Position numbers and translations under genes: made by a program. From an uncultured bacterium (GTDB lineage: Bacteria > Spirochaetota > Brevinematia > DTOW01): a DNA stretch of 9,546 bases. Each line of letters begins with the position of its first letter. The first letter of the stretch is position 1. Positions 1-6,625 of this stretch are shown piece after piece. The notes beneath the pieces were generated by a model that did no database searches, had not been told where the DNA came from, and worked only from the letters and a program-made list of their open reading frames with translations. The DNA lies in the NCBI GenBank assembly GCA_937928175.1, contig CALFVP010000199.1, positions 1-9,546 on the forward strand, given 5' to 3'.

Positions 1-148
1 ACTCAAAAGGAATATTCAAGTAAAAATATATATCATCAACGTTAGTAATTTTTGCCTTAACTTTCAAATCATCAACAATCACAATAATGTCAACATTAGA
101 TAAAACAAAAAATTTCAAAACATTAACCACACTTTCACTATCAAACAT
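1..148 (-). CDS. 5' end of an unidentified minus-strand gene (cut by the window edge)
   Basis: An open minus-strand frame runs from an ATG at 148-146 to the left edge, giving 49 codons without a stop. An in-frame TAG at 160-158 lies just upstream, so the ATG at 148 is the first ATG available. The visible peptide starts MFDSESVVNVLKFF and continues with alternating hydrophobic residues and a run of I/V/D/K (IIVIVDDLKVKAKITNVDD), ending near YFYLNIPFE. It has no signal peptide and looks like a small cytoplasmic alpha/beta protein. The strand pattern and the final 'IP' recall the N-terminal barrel of PilZ/YcgR-type proteins, but this is only a resemblance and I do not assign a family. No Shine-Dalgarno sequence precedes the ATG. 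A promoter-like pair upstream would place the transcript start only about five bases before it. The gene is divergent from the TPR protein gene. Confidence 0.5.
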   Translation of the reverse strand, partial: MFDSESVVNVLKFFVLSNVDIIVIVDDLKVKAKITNVDDIYFYLNIPFE

Positions 149-159
149 AATTATATACT

Positions 160-188
160 ATATTAAATCGTAATACAATCTCTTTCAA
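160..188 (-). promoter_or_regulatory. Candidate promoter for the left-edge minus-strand gene
   Basis: On the minus strand, TTGAAA (188-183) is followed after 17 bases by TAATAT (165-160). This is five of six and four of six matches to the sigma-70 consensus. The predicted start near 153 would leave an almost leaderless message for the ATG at 148, consistent with the absence of a ribosome binding site there. The region is AT-rich, so chance matches are likely. Confidence 0.35.
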
Positions 189-227
189 CAAAATTAATTA
201 AAAACAATTCGTAAATTACTTTCTTAT

Positions 228-233
228 TATAAT
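228..233 (+). promoter_or_regulatory. Candidate -10 box for the TPR protein gene
   Basis: A perfect TATAAT lies 41 bases upstream of the ATG at 274, in the 125-base divergent gap. I see no convincing -35 hexamer at 16-18 bases upstream and no TG extension, so the call rests on the -10 alone. The leader would be about 34 bases and would contain the ribosome binding site GGGAAGG (260-266), seven bases before the ATG. Confidence 0.25.
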
Positions 234-273
234 AAAATCGATTATTATATTTATATACAGGGAAGGTAGCAAT

Positions 274-3200
274 ATGAAGAAGTTTACCATTTTGTTATTT
301 TTGATAATTTCTTTTAACGTATACTCTTTTAACTCGTTTAAATACCTTGATACTATCATTTCAGGTAGCGAAGGTTTTTCACATGCGTTTACAGTTTTCA
401 ACAGTTACCCTAACGGTGTTTTTTCTTCTCCACAGTCTTTAGATGCAATTGGTAACTATTCTTTATTCTTTTCATTAAACAATTTTATGGGTGAACTTTC
501 TTTTTCTTTTTCTGGACATTTGAGGTTATTCGGTAGAGATTTTTTTGCTGGTTTGGGTAGCTACAATTCTTCTTCCGAAGTGTACAGTTATAACTTTGTG
601 TACCTAGGCAATTTTGAACAAAACTTTCTAATTTTAGGTTTAGCAACTAAATTTAGCAGAGTATTTTCCTTTGATTTAGGGGAAATCGATTTAGGAACAT
701 CTTTATTGTTTTCTACAGATATATGGAATTTCCCAACAGGTTTATACGAGTTAAACAACTATTACTTAGAGTCTTTTACTATACCTATCTTAGGTGCTAG
801 ACTTAAAACCTACTATAACTTTGATATATCCATATCCCAGAAATTTTTTATAGGTCATTACCTAAGCCAACCTTCTCTGGGTAGCGATACCAGATTTGGT
901 CTAAAGTATAAATTACTATCCCTTCTAACTGACAATAAAAGCATTTACAACTACTTTGTTGTTTATCCATTCATATCTTATGGCTTTATTAGATCTTTTT
1001 CCGATGTTGATATAAATTCTTACTTTGACAGTTTTAGATTTGGTATAGGTGTAGTTTCTGAACCGTTTGATGGTATGAAAATATCATTTGGAATAGACAA
1101 CAAAGGTTTTTCTTTTGCCTTGATACTTACATTTTTCAGTTCACCTATGGGTTTTGGTAATATAAGTTATGAAGGAATGAAATACTACGGTGTTACACCT
1201 TCAATATTTTTGGGTTTTAATGAAAAAATAGTTAGTGAGTTTTTAAATATTACATCCCCAGATAAGGAAGAAGTTGAAAAGGGTGTAATCGAGTATGAGA
1301 AAGGTAACTTTGTAAATGCTAATTATCATTTCGAAAAAGCTTTAAAAATAAATCCTTCTAACCAAGTTGCACAAATTTATATACAGAAATTAAAACTATT
1401 CCTTGAGAATAATGAACTTCTGTCTAGCGAGCAAAAAGAGTACATTAATACCCTTCTCTCAAGAGCTAAGATGCTTAAATCCCAAGGTAAATACGGTGAC
1501 GCTATTAAAGATTATAAAAAAGTCTTAGAAATAAACCCTTACAATAAAGAAGCTACAGATTCCATAAAAGAAATAGAAAACATCGTTTCAGCGGAAGTCA
1601 ATAAAAACTATAGAGAAGCATTAACCCTTTACTCAAAAAATGAACTTCTAGAAGCTAAAAAAGTTATTTCTAGGAATTTTGATTTAAATCCATTTCATGA
1701 GTTATCTTTAAAACTATCCAAAGAAATAGACGATAGAATACAATTTGAAACTTCTAAAAAAATTGATATAGAACAAAGAAAAACACTTTCGTATTCTTTG
1801 TACTCTCAAGGGTTAAATGAATTTTCATCTTACAATTTTTCAAAAGCTCTTGAGCTTTTTAACAAAGCCTTGGAAATATATCCCCAAAACTCGGAAGCAG
1901 AAGAAGCACTCAAAAAAACTTTAAAAGAAATAGAATTATCTTCTAAAGTTCAAGAAAATAAGTTTAAATCTGAAGCTATACTATCAGAAGGTAGAAAGTT
2001 AAAATCTGAAGGTAGGTACTGGGATGCTATTTCTAAATTTAGAGAATCGTTGAAATTCTTTAAAGACAACGAAGCAGCTAAAATGGAAATTAATAGTACT
2101 CTTGAGATCATAAAATCCAATGCAAACGTACTAGAGAGAGAAGGTGATGAATTATTTGTTAGTGGAGATATAACTAAAGCTTTTGATAAGTGGAAAGAAG
2201 CTTTAGAGGTACTGAGGGATTTACCTGAATCTTTTATCTTAAAACAAAAAATAGAAAATAAAAACGAAGAAATTAAAGCAAGTATTGAGATAAAGATTGC
2301 AAACGCTATTTCTATGTTGGAAAATAAAGATTACACAAACGCAATCAAAACTATAGAAGTAGTTTTAAAACTTGATCCAACAAACAAAAAAGCCATTGAA
2401 ATACTATCCGATGCAAAAAATAAGTTTAATGAATACTTTAACCAAAGATTCAATAAAGGAGTATCCCTTTTTAACCAAAAAGATTACGCAGGATCTTTAT
2501 CAATATTTGAGGAACTGATAAGTGTTTTAAGTACAAGTGATCCAAGATACTCCAGAGTTAAAAAGTACTACGATGAATCTAAAGTTAATAAAGAAAAATA
2601 CGATGTTGAGGCTAAAATCAACGAGAAATTTAAAGAAGCTTACGCATTGCTAGTAAATTACGATTATGAAGGCGCTAAAAAAGTAATTGAAGAAATTCTA
2701 AAGCTAGATCCTAACAATACAGAAGCAAAAAATAAACTCTCAGAAATAAACAAAAAACAAAAAGAAGCATACATAAGAGACGAAGCAAGTAAGCTTTTAA
2801 GTCTAGGTCTAAGAGAAATAAGAAAGAAAAATTATATAGACGGAATATCCTTACTAAAAAAATCTAGAGAAAAACTAATTCAAATTGGCGACGATACATC
2901 TTCTATAGATAGTTATATAAAATCAGCAGAAGAAGAATTTAAATTAGAAAAGGATAGTAGCTTTAAAAACGCTAAAGCAACCTACGAGAAAGGTGATTAC
3001 GTCAAATCCAAAGAATTACTCGAAATTGCATTAAAAAACAATCCTGAATCTTCGGAAATAAAAGTTTTACTAACTGAAGTAAATAACAAAATCAAAATCA
3101 TTGAAAAAAATCTTCTAGAAGAAGCAGATAAGTTTTACTTAAAAGGAGATTACGATAATGCTCTTGAAAAGTACTCGTACTTGCTTAAAATCTCACCTGA

Positions 3201-3891
3201 TAACGAACTTTACAAACTCAAATTAAATAACTCTCAAAAAATAAAAGAAGGAATAAACAAAGTTAACAACTTAATTAAATTTAGTGATAAACTTGATTCT
3301 TACATTGAAGCTATGGAAATAGTTGATAACCTTATTGGTCTCAATACCTCAGATGAAAACTTGAAGGTACTCAAAAGCATAGTTTTAGAAAAATTAGTAT
3401 CATTTTTGTCCTCTTTGAAAGCAAAAGCTGATGACTTTATAAAGAATAAAGAATACAGAAAAGCTATAAACCTATTAGAAGTAGTTTTAAAATCTGATCC
3501 AAACGATAACGATGCAAAATCTAAGATTTCTTTTGCTAGAACCAAATTACAAGAGAGAATTACAAAAAACTTATCTGATGCTGAAAATGCCTATAACTCT
3601 GGAAATTACAAAGAAGCAATAAGACTACTTTCTCTTGTTTTAGAAGATGACCCTACCAACGCATCAGCAAGAAGACTGAGAGACCAATCTCTAGCTAAGT
3701 ATAACGAAATCATATCAAAAGACAAAGAAAAAATTCAAAGAGAAATCACAACTTTAATGTCTAAAGGTGTTGAAGAGTACAGAAAAGGTAACATTGACAG
3801 TGCTATTAAGTACTGGCAAATGGTCCTAGACATAGATCCAGACAACGACCAAGCAAAAAAATACATAGCTCGAGCTAAGTTAAGTAAATAA
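274..3891 (+). CDS. Large secreted protein: N-terminal PorV/UPF0164-like barrel region plus about 16 TPR units
   Basis: The product has 1205 residues. Residues 1-18 form a signal peptide (MKKF, hydrophobic core, cleavage likely after VYS), so it is exported. Residues about 19-320 are rich in F, Y, S and G in short alternating strands. An early segment (about 35-60: SEGFSHAFTVFNSYPNGVFS followed by SPQSL) resembles the N-terminus of PorV/UPF0164-type outer-membrane barrels, where 'NPAGLA' is usual. From about residue 330 to the end the protein is helical, with about 16 TPR-like units about 50-60 residues apart, longer than the classic 34. Good examples begin near 333, 394, 510, 674, 785, 896, 950, 1050, 1101 and 1161, with cores such as GKYGDAIKDYKKVLEINP and GNYKEAIRLLSLVLEDDP. 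The inferred role is an outer-membrane anchor with a large periplasmic or surface scaffold for protein contacts. The start is supported by GGGAAGG seven bases upstream and by the signal peptide. The gene appears monocistronic. Specific function is unknown. Confidence 0.85.
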   Translation: MKKFTILLFLIISFNVYSFNSFKYLDTIISGSEGFSHAFTVFNSYPNGVFSSPQSLDAIGNYSLFFSLNNFMGELSFSFSGHLRLFGRDFFAGLGSYNSSSEVYSYNFVYLGNFEQNFLILGLATKFSRVFSFDLGEIDLGTSLLFSTDIWNFPTGLYELNNYYLESFTIPILGARLKTYYNFDISISQKFFIGHYLSQPSLGSDTRFGLKYKLLSLLTDNKSIYNYFVVYPFISYGFIRSFSDVDINSYFDSFRFGIGVVSEPFDGMKISFGIDNKGFSFALILTFFSSPMGFGNISYEGMKYYGVTPSIFLGFNEKIVSEFLNITSPDKEEVEKGVIEYEKGNFVNANYHFEKALKINPSNQVAQIYIQKLKLFLENNELLSSEQKEYINTLLSRAKMLKSQGKYGDAIKDYKKVLEINPYNKEATDSIKEIENIVSAEVNKNYREALTLYSKNELLEAKKVISRNFDLNPFHELSLKLSKEIDDRIQFETSKKIDIEQRKTLSYSLYSQGLNEFSSYNFSKALELFNKALEIYPQNSEAEEALKKTLKEIELSSKVQENKFKSEAILSEGRKLKSEGRYWDAISKFRESLKFFKDNEAAKMEINSTLEIIKSNANVLEREGDELFVSGDITKAFDKWKEALEVLRDLPESFILKQKIENKNEEIKASIEIKIANAISMLENKDYTNAIKTIEVVLKLDPTNKKAIEILSDAKNKFNEYFNQRFNKGVSLFNQKDYAGSLSIFEELISVLSTSDPRYSRVKKYYDESKVNKEKYDVEAKINEKFKEAYALLVNYDYEGAKKVIEEILKLDPNNTEAKNKLSEINKKQKEAYIRDEASKLLSLGLREIRKKNYIDGISLLKKSREKLIQIGDDTSSIDSYIKSAEEEFKLEKDSSFKNAKATYEKGDYVKSKELLEIALKNNPESSEIKVLLTEVNNKIKIIEKNLLEEADKFYLKGDYDNALEKYSYLLKISPDNELYKLKLNNSQKIKEGINKVNNLIKFSDKLDSYIEAMEIVDNLIGLNTSDENLKVLKSIVLEKLVSFLSSLKAKADDFIKNKEYRKAINLLEVVLKSDPNDNDAKSKISFARTKLQERITKNLSDAENAYNSGNYKEAIRLLSLVLEDDPTNASARRLRDQSLAKYNEIISKDKEKIQREITTLMSKGVEEYRKGNIDSAIKYWQMVLDIDPDNDQAKKYIARAKLSK

Positions 3892-3898
3892 TTTTGTA

Positions 3899-3926
3899 AA
3901 AAGAAGGGGAAATACCCCCCTCTTTT
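3899..3926. terminator. Bidirectional hairpin terminator between convergent genes
   Basis: The arm AAAAGAAGGGG (3899-3909) pairs with CCCCTCTTTT and its neighbours (3916-3926). This gives an 11-pair stem with one A-C mismatch and a six-base loop. The GC core is flanked by A tracts on one side and T tracts on the other, so it can act as an intrinsic terminator on either strand. It sits 7 bases after the TPR gene stop and 5 bases after the stop of the convergent barrel gene. Confidence 0.75.
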
Positions 3927-3931
3927 ATCAT

Positions 3932-4567
3932 TTAAAAGGTTATAGACAACCAACCAACAATGGTTCCACCAAAGTCGTACCCTAAGTTTAATTCAAAATT
4001 CTTAGATAAAATAAGATCAACACCCAATATTGTGGAAACTCCTTCAAAACTTGCATTTAATTCTAGGTATAGTGCTAACGGTAAACCTATAAGTTTTTCG
4101 AAGTATAGAACTGGTGCTACTATCCCGAGTAAAGATAGATCACTGTACAAGTTACCTATTAAGTTAGCTTCTAAAGATAAAATTTCATCTATTATACCTA
4201 TTTCGGTATGGTACTGTAATGAAACATTTAAAGGATACCCTATATTAAGAGCCAATACGTTATACTGAAGTATTGCAAGTTTTCCAAAGTCATACCTAGG
4301 CATAACCCATACACCTTCCCAGTTAACACCATCGTCACCTACATGTATCATTGAAAGGCTTACCCAAAGATCAATATTTTCTTTCAAAGGTATTCCAACT
4401 GGAAGATCAACTTTAAGTTCAAATGGATTTGGCACTATTCCAAAAGTAGGTCCAAAGTTTATTCCTTCAGTAATACCAGTGAAAGTTCCATAACTTGCAC
4501 CAAACAAGTTTCCCAACGGTAGCACCACAATAGAGAAAATAATTAAAAGAGTAAATATCTTCTTCAT
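3932..4567 (-). CDS. Small putative outer-membrane beta-barrel protein
   Basis: The product is 211 residues from the ATG at 4567-4565. The longer open frame to 4621 is rejected because it covers promoter-like sequence and buries the signal peptide. AGGAGG (minus strand, 4580-4575) lies seven bases before the chosen ATG. Residues 1 to about 23 form a signal peptide (MKKIFTLL, hydrophobic core, then LGNLFGA). The mature part is made of short amphipathic segments separated by G, N, D and P, such as FELKVDLPVGIPL, LALNIGYPLNVSLQYH and FELNLGYDFGG. It ends in WLSITF: a C-terminal Phe in an alternating strand is the usual recognition signal of Bam-assembled barrels. The length would suit an 8- to 10-strand barrel. 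I do not recognise the family. It is transcribed divergently from rpsS and convergently with the TPR gene, whose terminator it probably shares. Confidence 0.7.
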   Translation of the reverse strand: MKKIFTLLIIFSIVVLPLGNLFGASYGTFTGITEGINFGPTFGIVPNPFELKVDLPVGIPLKENIDLWVSLSMIHVGDDGVNWEGVWVMPRYDFGKLAILQYNVLALNIGYPLNVSLQYHTEIGIIDEILSLEANLIGNLYSDLSLLGIVAPVLYFEKLIGLPLALYLELNASFEGVSTILGVDLILSKNFELNLGYDFGGTIVGWLSITF

Positions 4568-4574
4568 ACATATC

Positions 4575-4580
4575 CCTCCT
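4575..4580 (-). promoter_or_regulatory. Ribosome binding site fixing the start of the barrel protein gene
   Basis: On the minus strand AGGAGG lies seven bases before the ATG at 4567. It supports this start over the upstream ATG at 4621, which has no comparable site. Confidence 0.7.
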
Positions 4581-4588
4581 ATGGGGAT

Positions 4589-4618
4589 TTTATAAACAAT
4601 TTTTATGTAAAATTTCAA
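4589..4618 (-). promoter_or_regulatory. Candidate promoter for the barrel protein gene
   Basis: On the minus strand TTGAAA (4618-4613) is followed after 18 bases by TATAAA (4594-4589), five of six matches in each box. The predicted start, near 4582, is just ahead of the ribosome binding site and gives a very short leader of about 15 bases. Confidence 0.5.
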
Positions 4619-4628
4619 CATTTTTAAT

Positions 4629-4669
4629 TTGAAAGAAGTTTATTTTGATGTTTAGAATAATGCTATAAT
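4629..4669 (+). promoter_or_regulatory. Candidate promoter(s) for the rpsS operon
   Basis: TTGAAA (4629-4634), 18 bases, then TAGAAT (4653-4658) makes a good sigma-70-type pair. It would start transcription near 4665 and keep the whole ribosome binding site at 4672-4677. A second motif, TGCTATAAT (4661-4669), is a perfect extended -10, but its predicted start near 4676 would cut into that binding site, so the first pair is preferred. The presence of a promoter here suggests the operon begins at rpsS rather than being the continuation of a longer S10 operon. Confidence 0.5.
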
Positions 4670-4671
4670 TT

Positions 4672-4677
4672 GAGGAG
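4672..4677 (+). promoter_or_regulatory. Ribosome binding site fixing the rpsS start
   Basis: GAGGAG ends nine bases before the ATG at 4687. A TTG at 4678 in the same frame would extend the protein by three residues, but it abuts this site directly and so cannot be the start. The ATG also gives the usual family N-terminus MARSVKKGPF. Confidence 0.8.
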
Positions 4678-4686
4678 TTGTTTGTT

Positions 4687-4974
4687 ATGGCTAGATCTGT
4701 AAAAAAAGGTCCGTTTGTTGATAAGCATTTGTACAAAAAAGTTTTAGAGATGATTGAGAGAAAGCAAAAGACACCAATAAAGACCTGGTCTAGAAGATCA
4801 ACTATTTTACCTGAGATGGTAGGTCTTACCATTTCTGTTTACAATGGTAAAACTTTTGTACCAGTTTACATTACTGACCAGATGGTAGGACATAAACTTG
4901 GAGAATTTGCTCCTACCAGAATATTTAGGGCACACGGTGGTAAAAAAGCAGATCTTTCTAAAGGAAAAGAATAG
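4687..4974 (+). CDS. rpsS: 30S ribosomal protein S19
   Basis: The product is 95 residues, close to the usual size (about 92) of this small-subunit head protein, which contacts 16S rRNA near the A-site finger and forms a complex with S13. It opens with MARSVKKGPFVDKHL and carries the conserved RRSTILPEMVG, the strand segment VYNGK, and the family signature VGHKLGEFAPTRIFRAHGG near the C-terminus. It is the first gene of a compact operon. Its stop codon (TAG, 4972-4974) overlaps the ribosome binding site AGGAGGAG of the next gene. In most bacteria rplB lies immediately upstream; here a divergent barrel protein gene lies there instead. Confidence 0.97.
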   Translation: MARSVKKGPFVDKHLYKKVLEMIERKQKTPIKTWSRRSTILPEMVGLTISVYNGKTFVPVYITDQMVGHKLGEFAPTRIFRAHGGKKADLSKGKE

Positions 4975-4983
4975 GAGGAGAAT

Positions 4984-5334
4984 ATGGAAGCAGTTTGTAA
5001 AGGAAGATATTTAAAGATTTCTCAAAAGAAAATGATAAAGTTTATTAATGTGGTTAGAGGTAGACGTTTAAGTTTAGTTTTAACTTATCTTGATACTCTT
5101 CCTAGCAAAGGTGCCAAACTTTTGGCTAAGATTTTAAGGTCTGCTTACGCAAATTTAGTATACAAAGGATCAAGAGCATCTATTAAGGATGTTTACGTAA
5201 AGGATATAAAAGTAAATCAATCTTTTTCAATTAAGAGGGTTATGCCTAGAGCTAGAGGAAGCGCTGATATTATAAGAAGAAGGTTTTCTAGTATTTACGT
5301 TACAGTTTCTGATGAGGTAAACAAGGAGGTGTAA
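4984..5334 (+). CDS. rplV: 50S ribosomal protein L22
   Basis: The product is 116 residues, normal for L22, a large-subunit protein whose extended beta-hairpin lines the peptide exit tunnel. The N-terminal part has the family pattern YLKISQKKMIKFINVVRGRR (usually 'R.SPRKARLVADLIRGK'). The C-terminal hairpin and strand are seen in MPRARGSADIIRRRFSSIYV, matching the usual 'PRARGRA..I..R.SHI.V'. The start is fixed by AGGAGGAG at 4973-4980, which overlaps the rpsS stop. Its own last codons (KEV) contain AAGGAGGT (5323-5330), the ribosome binding site of rpsC, so the coding end is shaped by the next gene's start. Confidence 0.96.
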   Translation: MEAVCKGRYLKISQKKMIKFINVVRGRRLSLVLTYLDTLPSKGAKLLAKILRSAYANLVYKGSRASIKDVYVKDIKVNQSFSIKRVMPRARGSADIIRRRFSSIYVTVSDEVNKEV

Positions 5335-5339
5335 TTTTT

Positions 5340-5969
5340 ATGGGGCAAAAAGTACATCCTTTCGGTTTAAGATTAGGTATTTCAGAAAAATGGTTGTCAA
5401 ACTGGATAGCATCAAGCAAAGAAGAACAAGTAAATAACGTTATAGAAGATGCTAAAATAAGAAAATTCATAAATACTAGGTATAGGCTTACAGGAATTTC
5501 AAAAATAGAGATATCCAGGTTTGCTTCAAGGATTAGCGTTATAATTTATACTTCTCAACCTGGTGTAATCATTGGTAAAAGAGGTACAGAGATAAAGTTA
5601 CTTGAAGAAGAAATAAAAAATAACGTTTTAAAGAATAGCGATAAAGAATTAAATATTTCAGTAGTTGAAATAAAAAACCCTGAGACCGATGCACAAATAG
5701 TTGCTGAAACTATAGCTAAACAGATAGAAATGAGGATGCCATATAAGAGAGCCATGCGAAGAGCTTTACAAAGAGCTATAGATGCAGGAGTAAAAGGAAT
5801 AAGAATAAGAGTTTCTGGAAGGTTAGGAGGTGTTGATGTTGCTAGATCCGAAGAAATTAAGTTTGGAACCGTACCACTAAGTACTTTAACTGCTAGAGTT
5901 AAGTACGGTTTTGCTGAAGGTAACAGCACCGTAGGTATTATCGGTATTAAAGTTTGGATATACGAATAA
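5340..5969 (+). CDS. rpsC: 30S ribosomal protein S3
   Basis: The product is 209 residues, at the short end of the bacterial range (roughly 205-235), lacking a long C-terminal tail. S3 sits at the mRNA entry side of the small subunit, forms a complex with S10 and S14, and contributes to mRNA unwinding. Visible marks are the start MGQKVHPFGLRLGI, the type-2 KH domain with GVIIGKRGTEI (GxxG at residues 79-82), the segment MRMPYKRAMRRALQRAIDAG containing the helicase-associated basic residues, and the S3 signature GIRIRVSGRLGGVDVARSE. It starts at the ATG at 5340, ten bases after AAGGAGGT. Its TAA (5967-5969) overlaps the ribosome binding site of rplP. Confidence 0.98.
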   Translation: MGQKVHPFGLRLGISEKWLSNWIASSKEEQVNNVIEDAKIRKFINTRYRLTGISKIEISRFASRISVIIYTSQPGVIIGKRGTEIKLLEEEIKNNVLKNSDKELNISVVEIKNPETDAQIVAETIAKQIEMRMPYKRAMRRALQRAIDAGVKGIRIRVSGRLGGVDVARSEEIKFGTVPLSTLTARVKYGFAEGNSTVGIIGIKVWIYE

Positions 5970-5975
5970 GGAGGT
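5968..5975 (+). promoter_or_regulatory. Ribosome binding site fixing the rplP start
   Basis: AAGGAGGT overlaps the rpsC stop and ends five bases before the ATG at 5981. The open frame of rplP extends upstream to 5954 inside rpsC, but that would add nine residues with no counterpart in L16 and no binding site. Confidence 0.85.
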
Positions 5976-5980
5976 ATTGT

Positions 5981-6400
5981 ATGTCTTTGTTAAGTCCAGC
6001 AAACCCAAAGTGGAGAAAATCTCATACTTCTAAACTAAGTGGTATTGCTACTGATAATCTTGTCTCGTTTGGTGAATATGGTGTTATTGCACTTGAACCA
6101 ACGTTTTTAACAGATAGACAAATAGAAACAGTAAGGGTTATGTTATCCAGAAAAATGCCAAAAGGTGGTAAGTACTGGATAAGAGTTTTCCCTGATAGAC
6201 CTTACACCAAAAGACCACTTGAAACAAGAATGGGTAAAGGTAAATCAGATGTTGAACATTGGGAAGCAGCAGCTGTTAGAGGTAAAATACTTTTTGAATG
6301 GATAGGAGTCGATGAAGAAACATCAAAACACATAGCTAAAGAGATATCTGCAAAAATAGGAATAAAAGTGAAATTAGTAAAAAGAACAGAAATAATCTAG
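5981..6400 (+). CDS. rplP: 50S ribosomal protein L16
   Basis: The product is 139 residues from the ATG at 5981, the normal L16 length (about 136-145). L16 is a late-assembly large-subunit protein near the A-site tRNA elbow and the peptidyl transferase centre. Family features are NPKWRKSH near the start (usually 'P.RTK.RK.H'), VSFGEYGVIALEP, the loop GGKYWIRVFPDRPYTKRPLE, and the hallmark TRMGKGKSDVEHWEAAAVRGK, which contributes to the A-site side of the peptidyl transferase centre. The N-terminus, MSLLSPANPKW, is a few residues longer and more divergent than the common MLQPKR form. TAG at 6398-6400 overlaps the binding site AGGAGGAGG of rpmC. Confidence 0.97.
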   Translation: MSLLSPANPKWRKSHTSKLSGIATDNLVSFGEYGVIALEPTFLTDRQIETVRVMLSRKMPKGGKYWIRVFPDRPYTKRPLETRMGKGKSDVEHWEAAAVRGKILFEWIGVDEETSKHIAKEISAKIGIKVKLVKRTEII

Positions 6401-6409
6401 GAGGAGGAA

Positions 6410-6625
6410 ATGTCATTCACTAAAAAAGTAAAACAAGCATATCAAAACATGTCAATTGATGAACTAAAACAAGAATTGAATAAATTAACATCTGAATACA
6501 CTTTTATGAATATTCAAAAATCAATCAAAGCACCAGATAACCCCATGAAAATAAAACAAACTAGAAGACTTATAGCACTAGTAAAAACTCTAATTAGAGA
6601 AAAAGAACTTGGAATAAGAAAGTAA
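6410..6625 (+). CDS. rpmC: 50S ribosomal protein L29
   Basis: The product is 71 residues, slightly longer than the usual 60-68, with a two-helix pattern typical of L29. L29 sits at the peptide exit site beside L23 and helps form the docking area for trigger factor and SRP. The first helix contains MSIDELKQELNKLTSEYTFM. The second contains the family motif NPMKIKQTRRLIALVKTLIR (usually 'NP.RIR..RR.IARIKT.L'). It starts at the ATG at 6410, three bases after a strong AGGAGGAGG. In the standard gene order rpsQ follows, but here the next gene is an ABC ATPase whose ATG comes immediately after the TAA. Confidence 0.93.
   Translation: MSFTKKVKQAYQNMSIDELKQELNKLTSEYTFMNIQKSIKAPDNPMKIKQTRRLIALVKTLIREKELGIRK

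Noticed and set aside
274..3891. Shift from T-rich to A-rich coding strand at about 1250 within the large gene, as a sign of gene fusion by transfer
   Set aside because: The change follows amino-acid content (F, Y, S, L in the barrel region; K, E, N in the TPR region), so it is not evidence of different origin.
3960..4268. 102-codon plus-strand open frame within the barrel gene
   Set aside because: It is the complement of the signal-peptide-bearing barrel gene, has no ribosome binding site, and its composition (many S, K, P, R) is what a shadow frame gives.
4590..4832. 80-codon minus-strand open frame opposite the start of rpsS
   Set aside because: It overlaps rpsS and the divergent promoter region and has no binding site; it is a shadow frame.
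5555..5929. 124-codon minus-strand open frame opposite rpsC
   Set aside because: It lies wholly inside the certain rpsC gene on the other strand, and nothing in its translation resembles a known family.
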